A stretch of 64,000 bases of DNA. Origin: Laburnicola sp. R22_1. Lineage: Eukaryota; Ascomycota; Dothideomycetes; Pleosporales; Didymosphaeriaceae. The stretch covers positions 2,170,001 to 2,234,000 of the forward strand of contig JACONQ010000001.1 in NCBI GenBank assembly GCA_014281115.1. The letters run 5' to 3'. The position numbers and the translations under genes are program-made. The notes under the pieces are model-generated. The model was not told the DNA's origin and searched no databases. It saw only the letters and a program-made list of their open reading frames with translations. Below are positions 32,989-43,398 of this stretch, piece by piece (position 1 is the first letter of the stretch; each line of letters opens with the position of its first letter).

Positions 32989-34487
32989 GGCGCGGACATT
33001 TTTAGCCTTTGCCGTGCGATTTTTCTGGATCCTGGTCGCTGGTTAACGTCCAATCAAGAAGGAAATTTGGCGCCTTACATGTTGCTAGCGACGACGTTTG
33101 CTTCGTATCCGGAGTATTCACAAACAAATTGGCATGGAAACTCGCTCAAACGGTGGGAGGGTGTTGTCGCGGAAAGAATTCAACACGAACTGCAGCTGCA
33201 GTCTCGGATCCATGGATCATATATCGTCACGTGACTTGTGGCAACCCGTGGACCTGGGCGATGCGAGATCGGTAAAGTTGTCGTAGCGAGCGAAGTGCAA
33301 AGTCTTTGAGTTTAGAGTTTGGAACAAGTTGAATAAGTAGTGGTCGGGAGCCTTGTAAATTCTTGAGCGGTGTGTACGATGGTTGGAAGGAGCCTCGGAA
33401 GAGGTCGGGAATCCACTGCACGTGCGGTGCCGGCCTCCGACTTGGCTTTTAACGCTAGAAACATAGCTTACTAAGTGGCGTGCATTGAACCTTGCATGTG
33501 AAGCTAACATGTGAATGCTAGCAACATCAAACCAATGTAGCAGTCAGTTAGCAAACCTCTTATCGTACTTAAAGGGGCTGATTGCCATATATATGAATAC
33601 GACATATCGCAAAGAATAAGTCTTCCGTGAAAAGCCCGTTGACCGGGGAATCGTCTCCTTTTCTGATACGCACCCTTTGGCCTACACCAATTCAGCGATC
33701 GCCCTACCGATTGAGCGAGCACCTGAATGACTTTAGTCGATCGGGATCAAGATACTAGAGAGATTCACCCGTAGAGGCGTTGGGCAAAAATTGTTAGCAG
33801 AATTATATACAAACGTACAGTACAACATATACTCCCGGATGTCGGTTCTAGATAAACTCGTTACCCTCGTACCGATTTGAAGGCCACCATCCCTCTTAAT
33901 CGCACGCTCTTCGTCGGTCCAAGATACTGGACCACCATTGTATCGACGTTGCCTACGCAAGATAACAGACCCGAGTCGATATCCGTGGCTGTCCGCGTCC
34001 ATACACGGTCCCAGAAACATTATTAGCACACCATGAGGCTACATACTCAACCGCTTCGACAGCGACTGATCGAGGGACATTGTACACCTTATAATGTACT
34101 GGAACCCGAATGCAGCGTATCCCCCTGCAGAAAACATCCGTCGCATTGTGAGTCCTCACACCAAACGCTTCTCCAGTTCAGCCCACCCGCTTTGTGTCTT
34201 CACAAAAGCATCAGCAATTTGCTTCAATGTCATTGTTTTAACTATCATTGAAGGTTATATAAACCTTCCCCCGGGTCGATATAAAAATTCAAAACAAAAA
34301 CAACCTTGCATTTCAATTTAGCACTCAGGCAGTGCTAACAGGAGAACTAGCAACAACCTTCAGATTCACACGCAAATACATCGGGCAGAAACGCTTTTAC
34401 GCTACCTGCAAACCGATTATTTCCGCTCCGAATCTCGCCCCTAAGAAGTCTAGTCGAATACTAGTCACAGAACAAAACATAGACACA
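32989..34487. other. Divergent intergenic region
   Basis: About 1.5 kb between the minus-strand hypothetical gene and the plus-strand phosphatase gene. Only short, unrelated ORFs are present and none has a recognisable domain. A CACGTG-centred palindrome lies at 33,227-33,234. The stretch 33,640-33,730 was checked as a tRNA and rejected. Confidence 0.6.
33227..33234. promoter_or_regulatory. TCACGTGA palindrome, candidate bHLH site
   Basis: An 8-bp palindrome about 240 bp upstream of the open frame ending at 32,077. The same octamer occurs upstream of the RRM gene (42,943) and of ssr4 (45,089). CACGTG is the core bound by Cbf1-type bHLH factors in fungi; binding here is inference. Confidence 0.4.
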
Positions 34488-35471
34488 ATGGGCTTCCACC
34501 GCTCTAGTATGCCTACCTCGGCACTTGCAACAGCAGATGCAGACCAACGCCATGAATTTTTGGCCAAGCACAATCTGAGCGAGAAAATGCTCCTTGAAAT
34601 TCAAGACTATCTCGTCATGATCGCCAAAACGGCAGGCGACATGATGAAGGCAGGAAACCCGATGGGTGCTCCCTCGGACACAAAGAAGAACTCGAGCGAC
34701 CGCGTCACTGAGACGGACAAGGCGGTCGAGGCAATGGTTCAGGACCGTCTGAATCACAAGTACCCAGGCTTTGCCTTCCTGGGCGAGGAATCCTTCAAGG
34801 GTGCCAAACTCGGCGATGAGCCGACTTTTGTTTGCGACCCTATCGATGGAACCCTGAACTTCATTCACGGGTTCCCAAACACGGCTGTCTCCTTGGCCCT
34901 GACAATCGAGAAGCACCCCTTCATCGGGGTGGTGTACAACCCTTCTCGCGATGACCTTTTCACAGCTGTGAAGTGGCAAGGGGCGTATCACACGAAAGGC
35001 CATGGCACCACCCATGGAGAGTCTTTCCGTCTCCCTCGCCGCTCAAGCCGCAACCCAATGGCCTCACTCAACGACTGCCTCGTGGCCGTTGAGTGGGGCT
35101 CCCAGCGCGAGGGTCCGAACTGGGACCTCCGCACCGACATGGCGGTCAAGCTCATGTCGTCCAAGGCTTCCGGTGGCGCCATGGCGCACTCAATTCGATC
35201 CAACGGCTCTGCCGCATTGGACTTTTGTTACGTCGCAGCTGGTTGGATCGATGCCTTCTGGGAGGGCGGCTGCTATATCTGGGACGTTTGCGCAGGCTGG
35301 CTGATCCTTGAGGAGGCTGGCGGTATAGTTGCCAGCGCTAACCCGGGTGACTGGGAGCCAACTCTCGAAGGCCGCCTCTACCTCGCGGTACGAGCTGCTG
35401 ACCGTGATGGACAGGAGGCCGTTGTGAAGGAGCTGTGGGCTCTGATGGGCGACCGCAAGTTCGAGTGCTAG
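34488..35471 (+). CDS. Inositol monophosphatase family protein (QutG/INM1-like)
   Basis: A 327-residue, intronless Mg2+-dependent phosphatase of the FIG superfamily. It most likely dephosphorylates inositol 1-phosphate to myo-inositol in the cytosol; quinate-cluster QutG proteins are the same family. Visible motifs: DRVTETDKAVE (about residue 72), FLGEES with the metal-binding Glu (about 98), DPIDGTLNFIHGFPN (about 118-132; Asp, Asp and the GT loop bind metal and phosphate) and YIWDVCAGWLILEEAGG (about 262) with the third metal Asp. The start ATG at 34,488 has a good context (cacaATGg). The frame is open further upstream, but only non-ATG starts exist there. Nothing nearby suggests a quinate cluster, so a general inositol role is more likely. 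Confidence 0.85.
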   Translation: MGFHRSSMPTSALATADADQRHEFLAKHNLSEKMLLEIQDYLVMIAKTAGDMMKAGNPMGAPSDTKKNSSDRVTETDKAVEAMVQDRLNHKYPGFAFLGEESFKGAKLGDEPTFVCDPIDGTLNFIHGFPNTAVSLALTIEKHPFIGVVYNPSRDDLFTAVKWQGAYHTKGHGTTHGESFRLPRRSSRNPMASLNDCLVAVEWGSQREGPNWDLRTDMAVKLMSSKASGGAMAHSIRSNGSAALDFCYVAAGWIDAFWEGGCYIWDVCAGWLILEEAGGIVASANPGDWEPTLEGRLYLAVRAADRDGQEAVVKELWALMGDRKFEC

Positions 35472-35817
35472 ATGACACCAGCATTCTGGTCCGTTTTTGT
35501 CACTCTGTTTGTTCCCATCTTGAGCGCGAGGTAATATCGGGGGTCTATATGGATGAATTATCATGTTACATTGTTTAGATACACAGAAATTCATTTACTA
35601 CACCTAATACCAACTAAGCCCCCTTCACATTTTGCTCTTCACCTAAAATTTCCTCACCTCTCACCTAAATCACAAAGAGCAATCCACATCACCACTCCCC
35701 TAAATCATTCAAAGCTTTCCACATCCAAGGACAAATCTCAAAACACGCACCACAATCTCGTTCTATACACATCTCCATCTTACCACTATTTCGTGCATAT
35801 TTTTCCCACTGCCACTG

Positions 35818-35912
35818 CATGCTAGCTACTGGGTTATAGTACCTCTCGTGTTTACCCACTTCCGGGCGTTGTGAGGACTCAGACTAGCAGTCTCCCACGA
35901 CGGAAGTCCATC
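35818..35912 (+). repeat. Repeat family C relative in gene-rich DNA
   Basis: Reads gctagctactgggttatagt, acctctcgtgtttaccc, gtgaggactcagactagcag and tctcccacgacggaagtcc. Aligned by eye to 17,125 and 19,531 it shares the blocks CTAGxTACTxGGTTxTAGTxCC, GTGxGGACTC, CTAG and CACGAC. The AT-block copies differ largely by C-to-T changes, so this may be close to the unmutated form or be a solo terminal repeat. Confidence 0.5.
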
Positions 35913-36156
35913 AATATGCATCACCATTACCACACCAGCCCAAAGAGTACACTCGATCCGCTCAATCCCCCGCCCACACCCCCCAATCCAAGATTATCAC
36001 TAGCTTAACATTCCCCTACTTCCCATCAACCCTATTCACACATACCATCGCAGCAGCCCTAACAACTACTACGCACTGTCATATTCCACCACATTATAAA
36101 CACTCATCTATATCTAAAGGACACCTCTTTAACATATTCTACACTCCCCTTATACC

Positions 36157-36195
36157 CATCACCATCACCATCACCATCACCATCACCATCACCAT
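36157..36195 (+). repeat. CATCAC hexamer microsatellite
   Basis: About six and a half perfect copies of the hexamer CATCAC in intergenic DNA, followed by the degenerate catcgctatcgcc. It is not inside a reading frame I can support. Confidence 0.85.
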
Positions 36196-36797
36196 CGCTA
36201 TCGCCACACCAGTCTAGACTATAAGTTCAATTTGAGAACAAATGAAAACCCCTATCTAAAATTATAAGTAGCTTAATATTCCCTACCTGCTGTCGATCTT
36301 GTTTATGCATGATACGGCGGCCGGAAGGACTGGTACGCAAGGTATCGTAACAACAAAGACAGAGTCCGGTTAGGGTGTAGTAGAGCCTACCGACACGATT
36401 TGGAGAGATATATACCTTATATCTATCCAGTGGCATCATTGTGCTGTTTGTAAGGTTAAAGAACGCAGTCCAGGTGCGCGTTTATCGCAGTCCAGTCAAC
36501 AAAACCAATGCCCACACGTCAACCAAAGAATGGAATGCGGGTAGTGACGTAAGTTTTCCTATCTGTGTATGTCCAGTATAGTAGGTTCACAGACCATACA
36601 TACACCTCAGTATGCTACTCTCCACCATCCCGTATAATCAACCGGTCCCTCCATTTGCTCCTGCCATAGTTACACTCATGCCAAGTCGCACATCTCTGCA
36701 CGTTTGGCAATCCAACAACGGCCGACGACGCTCTTAATATCAGATGTCCTCCCCACAAGTCATGCTGCGGGCGTTAGCAAGTCGGATATGCTGCCTT

Positions 36798-37638
36798 TCA
36801 TCCTCCCCTTCGCGGCGCCATGGGCGTAGCGACGGGTGCACGGGTGCCTGCGGTCTTCTTCCGCTGGTAATAGCTTTCCATGATCTTGCGGACCTGGGCT
36901 ACACTCTGCTCCTTCCCGGGGGGTGCTGTCAGGTTATCCACCATGTAAGGTGGGTTGACGAGGACGGCGTCATTGACGACGATCTGAGCATCGGCCCAGC
37001 GGGTAGGTAGGCTACATCATCAGTTCACATGCATCATGGTGTCGACCGGGCTACAGTGGTGGTACTCACAGCCTGGAGATAGCATCAAAGATCTCTTGGG
37101 CTTCTTTGCTGACACCCTTGCCCTTCTGCGCATCCTTCTTCTTCATGTCGCGGATCGTCTGCTCCTCTCTCGCCTTCACCGCCGCTGGGTCCACCCTGGA
37201 GATGCTCGGCAGCGCGGCATCGAAGCCACGGCCTGACTCCGGAGCACGCTCGCCTTGACTGATGAGCTCAAAGCTGACAATGTGCGCAAAGGGGATGATG
37301 TGGTAGTCCCCAGGCTGGCTCGAGAGCGCGGCGGAGGGGTCTGGGGGGGCGGGCGCCGTGTTGATGGCGATGGCATTGGTAACGTTGCATGCCGTGAAGA
37401 GCGTGCCTTCGAGGACGTTGTTGTGGGGTGCGCAAGTTATTTTGATGCTGTTGAAATTAGAATTAGCCGGACCTCGTTCAAGCTCCCGAGTGGAGCTCGA
37501 GGGAGAGATAGGCGACGAAGCTTACCGCGCGCCGACGGCCTTGAACAGAATCGAGTCGTCGTCGATTCTGTCCTTGGGGGACGCGACCTTGGGCGTCGCG
37601 ATCTTGCCCGCGATGCTCTGGCGCTTGCTCTCCGCCAT
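36798..37638 (-). CDS. lsm12: LSM12-like protein (LSm domain plus anticodon-binding-like domain)
   Basis: Three exons on the minus strand: 37,526-37,638, 37,070-37,447 and 36,798-37,011, giving 234 residues. Introns have GTAAGC...CAACAG and GTGAGT...TGTAG boundaries and the frame stays open across both. The N-terminal LSm-like part reads IKITCAPHNNVLEGTLFTAC, then NAIAINTA and HIIPFAHIVSFELIS. The C-terminal AD (anticodon-binding-like) domain reads REEQTIRDMKKKD, EAQEIFDAISRLLPTRW, IVVNDAVLVNPPYMVDNLTA and QVRKIMESYYQRKK. LSM12 proteins associate with ataxin-2/Pbp1-type RNA complexes and translation or stress granules in other eukaryotes; the same role here is inference. Length and domain order are normal for the family. 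Confidence 0.82.
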
Positions 37639-39181
37639 GCTTCCTCTCCCGTGAACTCCCGGCGTGCTGCGTAACTTGGGTGATCTACGTCGCTCGACTG
37701 GCGCGCTCGGCTGTCACGCAGCTTCTCAGCTTGCGACGCTGGCTACAGACTGCTTGCCCAAGGCCGCCGTCATGCAAGCATGGAAAAGGGCACTGCAAAG
37801 TGCAAAGGAGCGACAAGAAGAAGAAGAAGAAGAAGAAGAGGGAGAGAAGCAACGCGCAGGACGGACGCAAAGGGGACGTCCTGTGGGGTATGCAGGACAA
37901 ACGGCGGCGGCACAGGGCGGATGCAGGAGAGGTTGTCGTACTGCGCGCGGGGGCTTCGGTAGCAGCAAAGGCTTGGCGTCGAATTCTTGGGTAGCACGAT
38001 TGTTGTGGAGGACCTGGAGGTTGCCCCGAACAGGCGTGTCTTGCTCTGCACGCACACTGCCCTATGTCTCTACAAAGGGTAGTTTAGGGGGACTGGCACT
38101 GCAGTGCGCATTCACAGTTGGCATGGTAAGCTAGCACATGTTAGTATTAGCGTTTCAAACATGGGCTGATCAACTTGTGAATACTCAAGGCCTTTGCGAA
38201 CCTGCGAACAGCCCATTCTCTGCTGCCTTTCCGAAAAAGACACATAACAGTGACGTTGCAGACTGTCAGTTGCTTCCATCTGATGATGCGTGCAATTCAC
38301 AAATTGATACTAACTTCGCCATGCGAACTGCTGCTCGCAAACTGGTGCCTCGGTCCGTTCGGATACCGTTACATACTGACATTGGTATGGGATCTCCCGT
38401 CATCGCGCTCGAGCACATCGGGTTCACATACTACAACATCCTTGATTGTAGAAGTCCTCGCCCGTGCTCCGAGCCAGCTGGGTAGGTGGCTTTCTAAATG
38501 CTGTTGCTCTTCAGTGAGCTAACCGGAGGTCCATCGCTGAACAACTACACCACGAGAAGATACTAGCCACGGTACCAGCAGCAGCAGCCATCTCAACCTA
38601 CAATTCCAAACTATAAATAAAAATGCAATACACCCACATCTGTGTTATACATACCACTAGCATGCCACAGTCTCTTCGGGCTCCTTCTCTTCACGGCTAG
38701 GCTGCCGAGATGCCCAGAGGCGATATCGGATCGAGAGTGGCTTAGCACGTGGGTTCCTCATCACCTGCATGGCATGTGTTGAGCTGCCGTCCACCTATAA
38801 GACGTACGTGAACCATGCTGGAACACGGTGTCGTTGTGCCGCTGCGGGAAGGCGAAACGTGTGCAGGTCGTGGCTGTGCCTGGCTCGTCGTGCGGTCAGT
38901 TCATCATCGAGGTAGTGCGTCGGCTCACTTCATTTGCCGAAAAAGTTCGCTTTTTCGCTGGCTGCACATCTTCGCTCCAAGTGGTAGCAGCTACATATCA
39001 GTGATCCCCGAGAGTATTAAATAAATTCATAGTCCCCGCAGTTGCACTGTGAGGCTTCTTGGGCCGTTTGACATCTGGATCGCGTCCTTCATCATTTTTC
39101 GCGTTGACCAGACATGCAACTCCATCTGGATTGAGAAATCAACAACTCCATCCACTGCAAAGCTCTTCGCAAAGACCTACC
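37639..39181. other. Divergent intergenic region with GAA repeat
   Basis: About 1.5 kb between the LSM12-like gene and the membrane-protein gene. A perfect AAG trinucleotide run lies at 37,814-37,840, about 180 bp upstream of the LSM12-like ATG (polypyrimidine on that gene's sense strand, common in fungal promoters). Other ORFs are short, overlapping and without recognisable domains. Confidence 0.6.
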
Positions 39182-40231
39182 ATGACATCCACCTCCTCAT
39201 CCCCATCACGAACCCTCCAACACGCCTGGTCCACCCAATGGACAACCCCACCACCCGCCTCCTGCGCCACCCTCGTAGACTTCAAAACCGGCGTCCTAAA
39301 CTACGGCTCAACCTGCGTCTACGACGACGAAGACGGACCCACGGGCCTCCCTCCACTCAACACCGCCTGCCTCCCTTGGCTCACACCAGGCGCCTCTCTC
39401 CCCACCGCCGCCTTCTACTCTCCCGCCACTGCGTGTCCAAGTTCCTGGTCCGCAGTCGCTACGCAGACATCCGGCTCGGACGAATGGATCGATGGCGAAA
39501 CGGGGATATCGTGCTGTCCCGATGGGTTTGAGGATGCGGGCAAAGGAGAGTGCAAGCCGGCGAGTACTGTGAGCATTGCCGTTGTTCAATGTGGAGAGGA
39601 CGAGGAAGACCAGGAAGTAAGAACATATGCGGGGGGAACTTTTCCGGTGAGCGTGCGCGTCAGCGTGCCCGCGCTGCAGATAAGATATCAGACTTCGGAT
39701 TTGGAATCTCCGAGTGCAACAGGGAGCGGCTCGACAGCGAGTAGCACGTCCACGAGTGCGAGTTCAAATCCAGGAGGACTGTCAACTAGTGCAAAAGCTG
39801 CAATAGGGACTGTTGTACCCCTTGTCGTCATTCTGGGCGCTCTTGCTGCCTTCTTACTCTGGCGGCGCCGTAAGAATAAGAAGAAAGCAGCCATGCAAAC
39901 TGATGCCTTTGCAGACAAGGGAGATCCGGACCCGGACGCTAATTCTGGTTCCCTGGAAGTCAACTCGTCAAGCGCTACAGGTCCCGCAATAGCTGCTAAA
40001 TCCGAAAGGCCAGAATGGAATACCGAGCTCGATGCTACGGAGCCTGAGCGCCCGAGGGAACCAGTCATGACAGCTGCAGGTGTTAATAGTGAGGCAACCG
40101 AGTTGGGCGGTATGGAAAGGGTCCCGAGGAAACCGATACCAGCTGTTGAGCTGGACGGTTCGCCAATGCCAAGGGAGATGGATGTCTCACAGTACATGGC
40201 GTATCAGCCACCGCGGGAGGGAGCGGCATAG
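39182..40231 (+). CDS. Single-pass membrane protein with Cys-rich ectodomain (fungal hypothetical)
   Basis: ATG 39,182 (ccATGa) to 40,231, one exon, 349 residues. The N-terminal about 130 residues are rich in Cys, Trp and aromatic residues (CATLVDF, YGSTCVYDDED, ACPSSWSAV, ISCCPDGFE). A Ser/Thr-rich stalk (about 180-203) is followed by one hydrophobic segment (IGTVVPLVVILGALAAFLLW, about 207-226) and a basic stop-transfer RRRKNKKKAA. The cytoplasmic tail ends with PAVELDGSPMPREM, a tail motif common in fungal proteins of this plan. The topology resembles fungal wall-stress sensors and similar single-pass proteins. No clear signal peptide is present at the chosen start, and neither an upstream ATG nor an exon was found. 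Function unknown. Confidence 0.7.
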   Translation: MTSTSSSPSRTLQHAWSTQWTTPPPASCATLVDFKTGVLNYGSTCVYDDEDGPTGLPPLNTACLPWLTPGASLPTAAFYSPATACPSSWSAVATQTSGSDEWIDGETGISCCPDGFEDAGKGECKPASTVSIAVVQCGEDEEDQEVRTYAGGTFPVSVRVSVPALQIRYQTSDLESPSATGSGSTASSTSTSASSNPGGLSTSAKAAIGTVVPLVVILGALAAFLLWRRRKNKKKAAMQTDAFADKGDPDPDANSGSLEVNSSSATGPAIAAKSERPEWNTELDATEPERPREPVMTAAGVNSEATELGGMERVPRKPIPAVELDGSPMPREMDVSQYMAYQPPREGAA

Positions 40232-40524
40232 GCTGCGCTTTGATACTTGTATGAAGTTGTAATAGCAATCGAAATAATGCGTTTGCGTTAAGAATGGGTG
40301 AAAGCAGTACGAAAATAAGGGCTCGTCTAGCGATATTAATGTAACGATTTATCTACCGTTAGCACGAATGTATGAAATGAGTACAGCGGCCTGGATATTG
40401 AGTCAATACTCACTTGGATATCGACAGTCTCATTGATCCTATGTGCAAACATTTGGTACACTTTTCACTCAACGAAGGGACTCTCGTCCGCGCATGTCTA
40501 TTTAGCCTACAGGTGTCCCACCGT

Positions 40525-42468
40525 CTATGCGTTGTACGTCGAGGCAGACACATTACCTCCCCTTCCAGTCCAGTTGACGTGAATGTCCTTGCCCTCGGGA
40601 TATGTCTCGTTGGCATACTCGGGCTTGACGCGGAAGGTGTGGGCACCGAAGTAATCACGCTGGGCCTGGAGGAGATTGGCGGGCAGGTCCTTGGCGCGGT
40701 AACCGTCGTAGAAGCTCAGAGCAGTGCTAAAAGCAGGGGTGGGGATACCCCACAGAGCACCCTTGGAGACAACGCTAATGAGGTTAGCACTTTGCTCACA
40801 ACGCACAGGCACCGAGGAAAACTCACTCTCTCCAGCCGGACTGCGCCTTGTGGATGGCCTTGTTGAAGAAGTCGTCGAAGAGCAAATTCTCGAGCTCAGG
40901 ATTGGCACGGTAGCTGAAATCTTATGAGTAAACATTTTTGTCTTTTGAGCCAAGGATACTGACGCTTTGGTGATATCCTTCAGGAAGACGGAGCGGATAA
41001 TGCAGCCACCACGCCACATGAGCGCAATTTCGGGCTTGTTCAGCTTCCAGTTGTAATCTTTGGCGGCCTATTGACTCATTAGCACAAGCTCTTGGTTGCA
41101 CACTGGAACGACTTACGTTCTGGATCAACATGAAGCCCTGGGCGTACGAAATGATCTTGGATGCATACAAAGCCTGTTCGAGGTTGTCGATGAACTGCTG
41201 CTTGTCACCGCTGAAGCTGGGAGTTGGTCCGTCAAGAACCTTGGCAGCGCGGGTACGCTCAGCCTTGAGCGAGGAAAGGCAGCGGGCGAAGACAGCCTCT
41301 CCGATCAGGGTGACGGGCATGCCGAGATCGAGAGCATTGATGGCAGTCCACTTGCCGGTACCCTTCTGGCCGGCAGAGTCGAGAATCTTCTCAACAATGG
41401 GCATGCCATCCGCCTCGTCGTTCTTGTACATGATGTCGCGGGTAATCTCAATCAGGAAAGAGTCGAGAACACCCTTGTTCCACTTGGTGAGAACATCACC
41501 AATCTCCTTATCCTCCATTCCGAGACCACGCTTCATGATGTCGTAGGCCTGATTCTTGTCAGATACAGCGCCGATATATGGTGGACAATCCACTCACTTC
41601 GCAGATCAATTGCATATCACCATACTCAATACCGTTGTGCACCATCTTGACGTAGTGGCCAGCGCCCTCGTCACCCACCCACTGGCAGCAGGCCTCGCCA
41701 TCAGACTTAGCAGAGATGGACTGAAGGACGTCCTTGATGTACGGCCAGGCCTCCTCGTTGCCGCCAGGCATGATGCTAGGACCATATCGGGCACCCTCCT
41801 CTCCTCCGGACACGCCGGTTCCAACGAAACGGATGCCTTTGGTCTGGAGGTATTTCGTTCGGCGGTTCGTGTCGGGGTAGTGGGAGTTGCCGCCATCAAT
41901 GATGATATCGCCCTCCTCCACACCACCCTCGTTTAGGAGAAGCTCGATGAAGTCATCAACGGGCTTGCCAGCCATGACGAGCATCATCATGCGGCGGGGC
42001 TTCTTGAGTTTTGCCACAAACTCCTTGATGGAGTGGGCGCCCACGATGGACTTGCCCTTGGCCTCTGCGGCGCATTAGCTCCCACATACACTGGCAAGCT
42101 TTGGTGGAACGTACCATCGTTCAAGAATCGGTCAACCTTGGCCACACTGCAGGATTGGTTAGCCTTCTCTGCCGGCGCCGGGTTGCGCTCTCTTACGTTC
42201 GGTTGAATGCTACCACCTGCAGTCTGTCAGTACACGGGCCGGGGGCAGAGGGAGGGGATCCGTACGGTGAATCCGTGGTCGGCACTGCGCGCTGTTAGCC
42301 GTGCTAGGAAGAACATACGAGGGTAAGAATGACTTACGCGTTGAGGATCAAGTTCTGGCCCATGACCTGTCCATGTGTGAGACGGCGTCGAGCAGAGCGT
42401 ATAGCAGCGTATCATGATGAACTCACGGCCAGGCCAATGAGGCCAAAGTCACCGACGGCTTCAGTCAT
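40525..42468 (-). CDS. gnd1: 6-phosphogluconate dehydrogenase, decarboxylating
   Basis: Oxidative pentose phosphate pathway enzyme: 6-phosphogluconate plus NADP+ to ribulose 5-phosphate, CO2 and NADPH, in the cytosol. Ten exons (minus): 42,427-42,468; 42,338-42,366; 42,266-42,284; 42,197-42,216; 42,115-42,146; 41,598-42,064; 41,117-41,548; 40,964-41,067; 40,827-40,913; 40,525-40,774. Together they encode 493 residues, the usual length. The N-terminal NADP fold GLIGLAVMGQN is assembled across the first two exons. Further motifs are IIDGGNSHYPDT, the substrate signature VGTGVSGGEEGARYGPSIMP (about 125-145), YVKMVHNGIEYGDMQLICE with the catalytic Lys, and GQKGTGKWTAINAL. The end is typical, RDYFGAHTFRV then HVNWTGRGG. 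All introns are GT-AG. The gene is divergent from the RRM-protein gene, with about 930 bp between them. Confidence 0.95.
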
Positions 42469-43398
42469 GGTGGACGGTGTTGAGCAGCGAGACCGGTACG
42501 AGGCGGATGGCGGGGTATTATGCGGCGGCCTGGCACGCAGCTGTGAGGGAGTTGAAGAGGGGTCGGAGGGTGAGATGAAGAGTGCAGGAAGTGGGGGAGC
42601 AGTAGGTAGATAAGTAGTGGTTTTCCTCGCGTTCCGACCGGAAGAGTTTGGAGTCTGTTACGAAGGCGCTGGGCGGGGCAGCGGTGCGTCAATGAGAAGG
42701 CGGCAGCCGTTCCGTAATTGACCCTACAGGTTCTTCCCATGCCACGCCTGACAATCCCACGCAGGCGCCTCGGCCGCGGGCATATGAGATGCAACAAGAA
42801 TTCCGCCTGTCCATCTGTCCAGGGCATCCTCGCCGCACCAGCACCTCCGGCTTGGCCGCGGAAACCGCAGATTCACCTCATTGCTCGAGCCCGCCAGGCC
42901 AAGTGCCCCTCCTTGTTCCCCTCCATCGTGAGGCTGGGCAGGTCACGTGATGCGTCTGCGCCACTCGTGCTCCCGACGGCCGGCAAATACAGGCCAAGGG
43001 CGATTTCGTGCGCCAGCAGCGCCCAACAAATTATCACCTCCCAGGCTCACATCGCCACAACAAGACGCCATCCCCGAGCGCACGCTGTGTCGGCCCGCAG
43101 ATCCACCCGTCTGCTACTTTTCAACGGCCGACGCTATAGGAGGACTTGGCGCCTGCGATCCGTCAGCGCTGCAACCAGTGAGGCACTTCCTTCCGTGCAC
43201 TGGTGCGGCATTATCCACGATTCTCATCCTCAGTCACAGGAGCGGCCTTCCCGCGGCCGAACTGCGAGCCCTCCGTCCCCACGAGCGGACGCAACAGAGC
43301 CTCACCTCGCCATCTACCTCGACGTCATATCGCGCCCCAGGACGTGACCGCGTCGATTCTTGTCCACGATATTGGATAACAACCCAACTCCAGCCAAC
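42469..43398. other. Shared divergent promoter region of gnd1 and the RRM-protein gene
   Basis: 930 bp, GC-rich, C-rich on the plus strand. A long ORF-like stretch on plus (42,718-43,347) starts without support, is low-complexity Arg/Pro/Ser-rich and is most likely chance. One TCACGTGA palindrome lies at 42,943. Confidence 0.6.
42943..42950. promoter_or_regulatory. TCACGTGA palindrome in the divergent promoter
   Basis: Located about 450 bp from each of the two divergent start codons. Same octamer as at 33,227 and 45,089. A bHLH (Cbf1-like) site is the likely meaning; not demonstrated. Confidence 0.4.

Larger units (their letters stand above)
35472..36797. other. Intergenic region between convergent genes
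   Basis: About 1.3 kb holding a family C repeat relative (35,818-35,912) and a hexamer microsatellite (36,157-36,195). Two loosely similar tracts (aagattatcactagcttaac near 35,990 and aaattataagtagcttaata near 36,256) suggest an older small duplication. No gene seen. Confidence 0.6.

Noticed and set aside
33640..33730. tRNA-like stretch on the minus strand (a D-arm-like GCTCAATCGGTAGGGC)
   Set aside because: No matching acceptor stem and no T-loop of the GGTTCGAATCC type at the right distance; anticodon arm does not form.
36157..36195. Possible poly-His/poly-Thr coding tract or CRISPR-like repeat
   Set aside because: Simple CATCAC microsatellite without spacers and outside any supported reading frame.
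39688..40197. 169-codon minus-strand open frame opposite the membrane-protein gene
   Set aside because: Shadow of the Ser/Ala-rich plus-strand gene; no independent domain.
42718..43347. 209-codon plus-strand open frame between gnd1 and the RRM gene
   Set aside because: Arg/Pro/Ser-rich translation of a C-rich promoter, overlapping other frames, no conserved motif.
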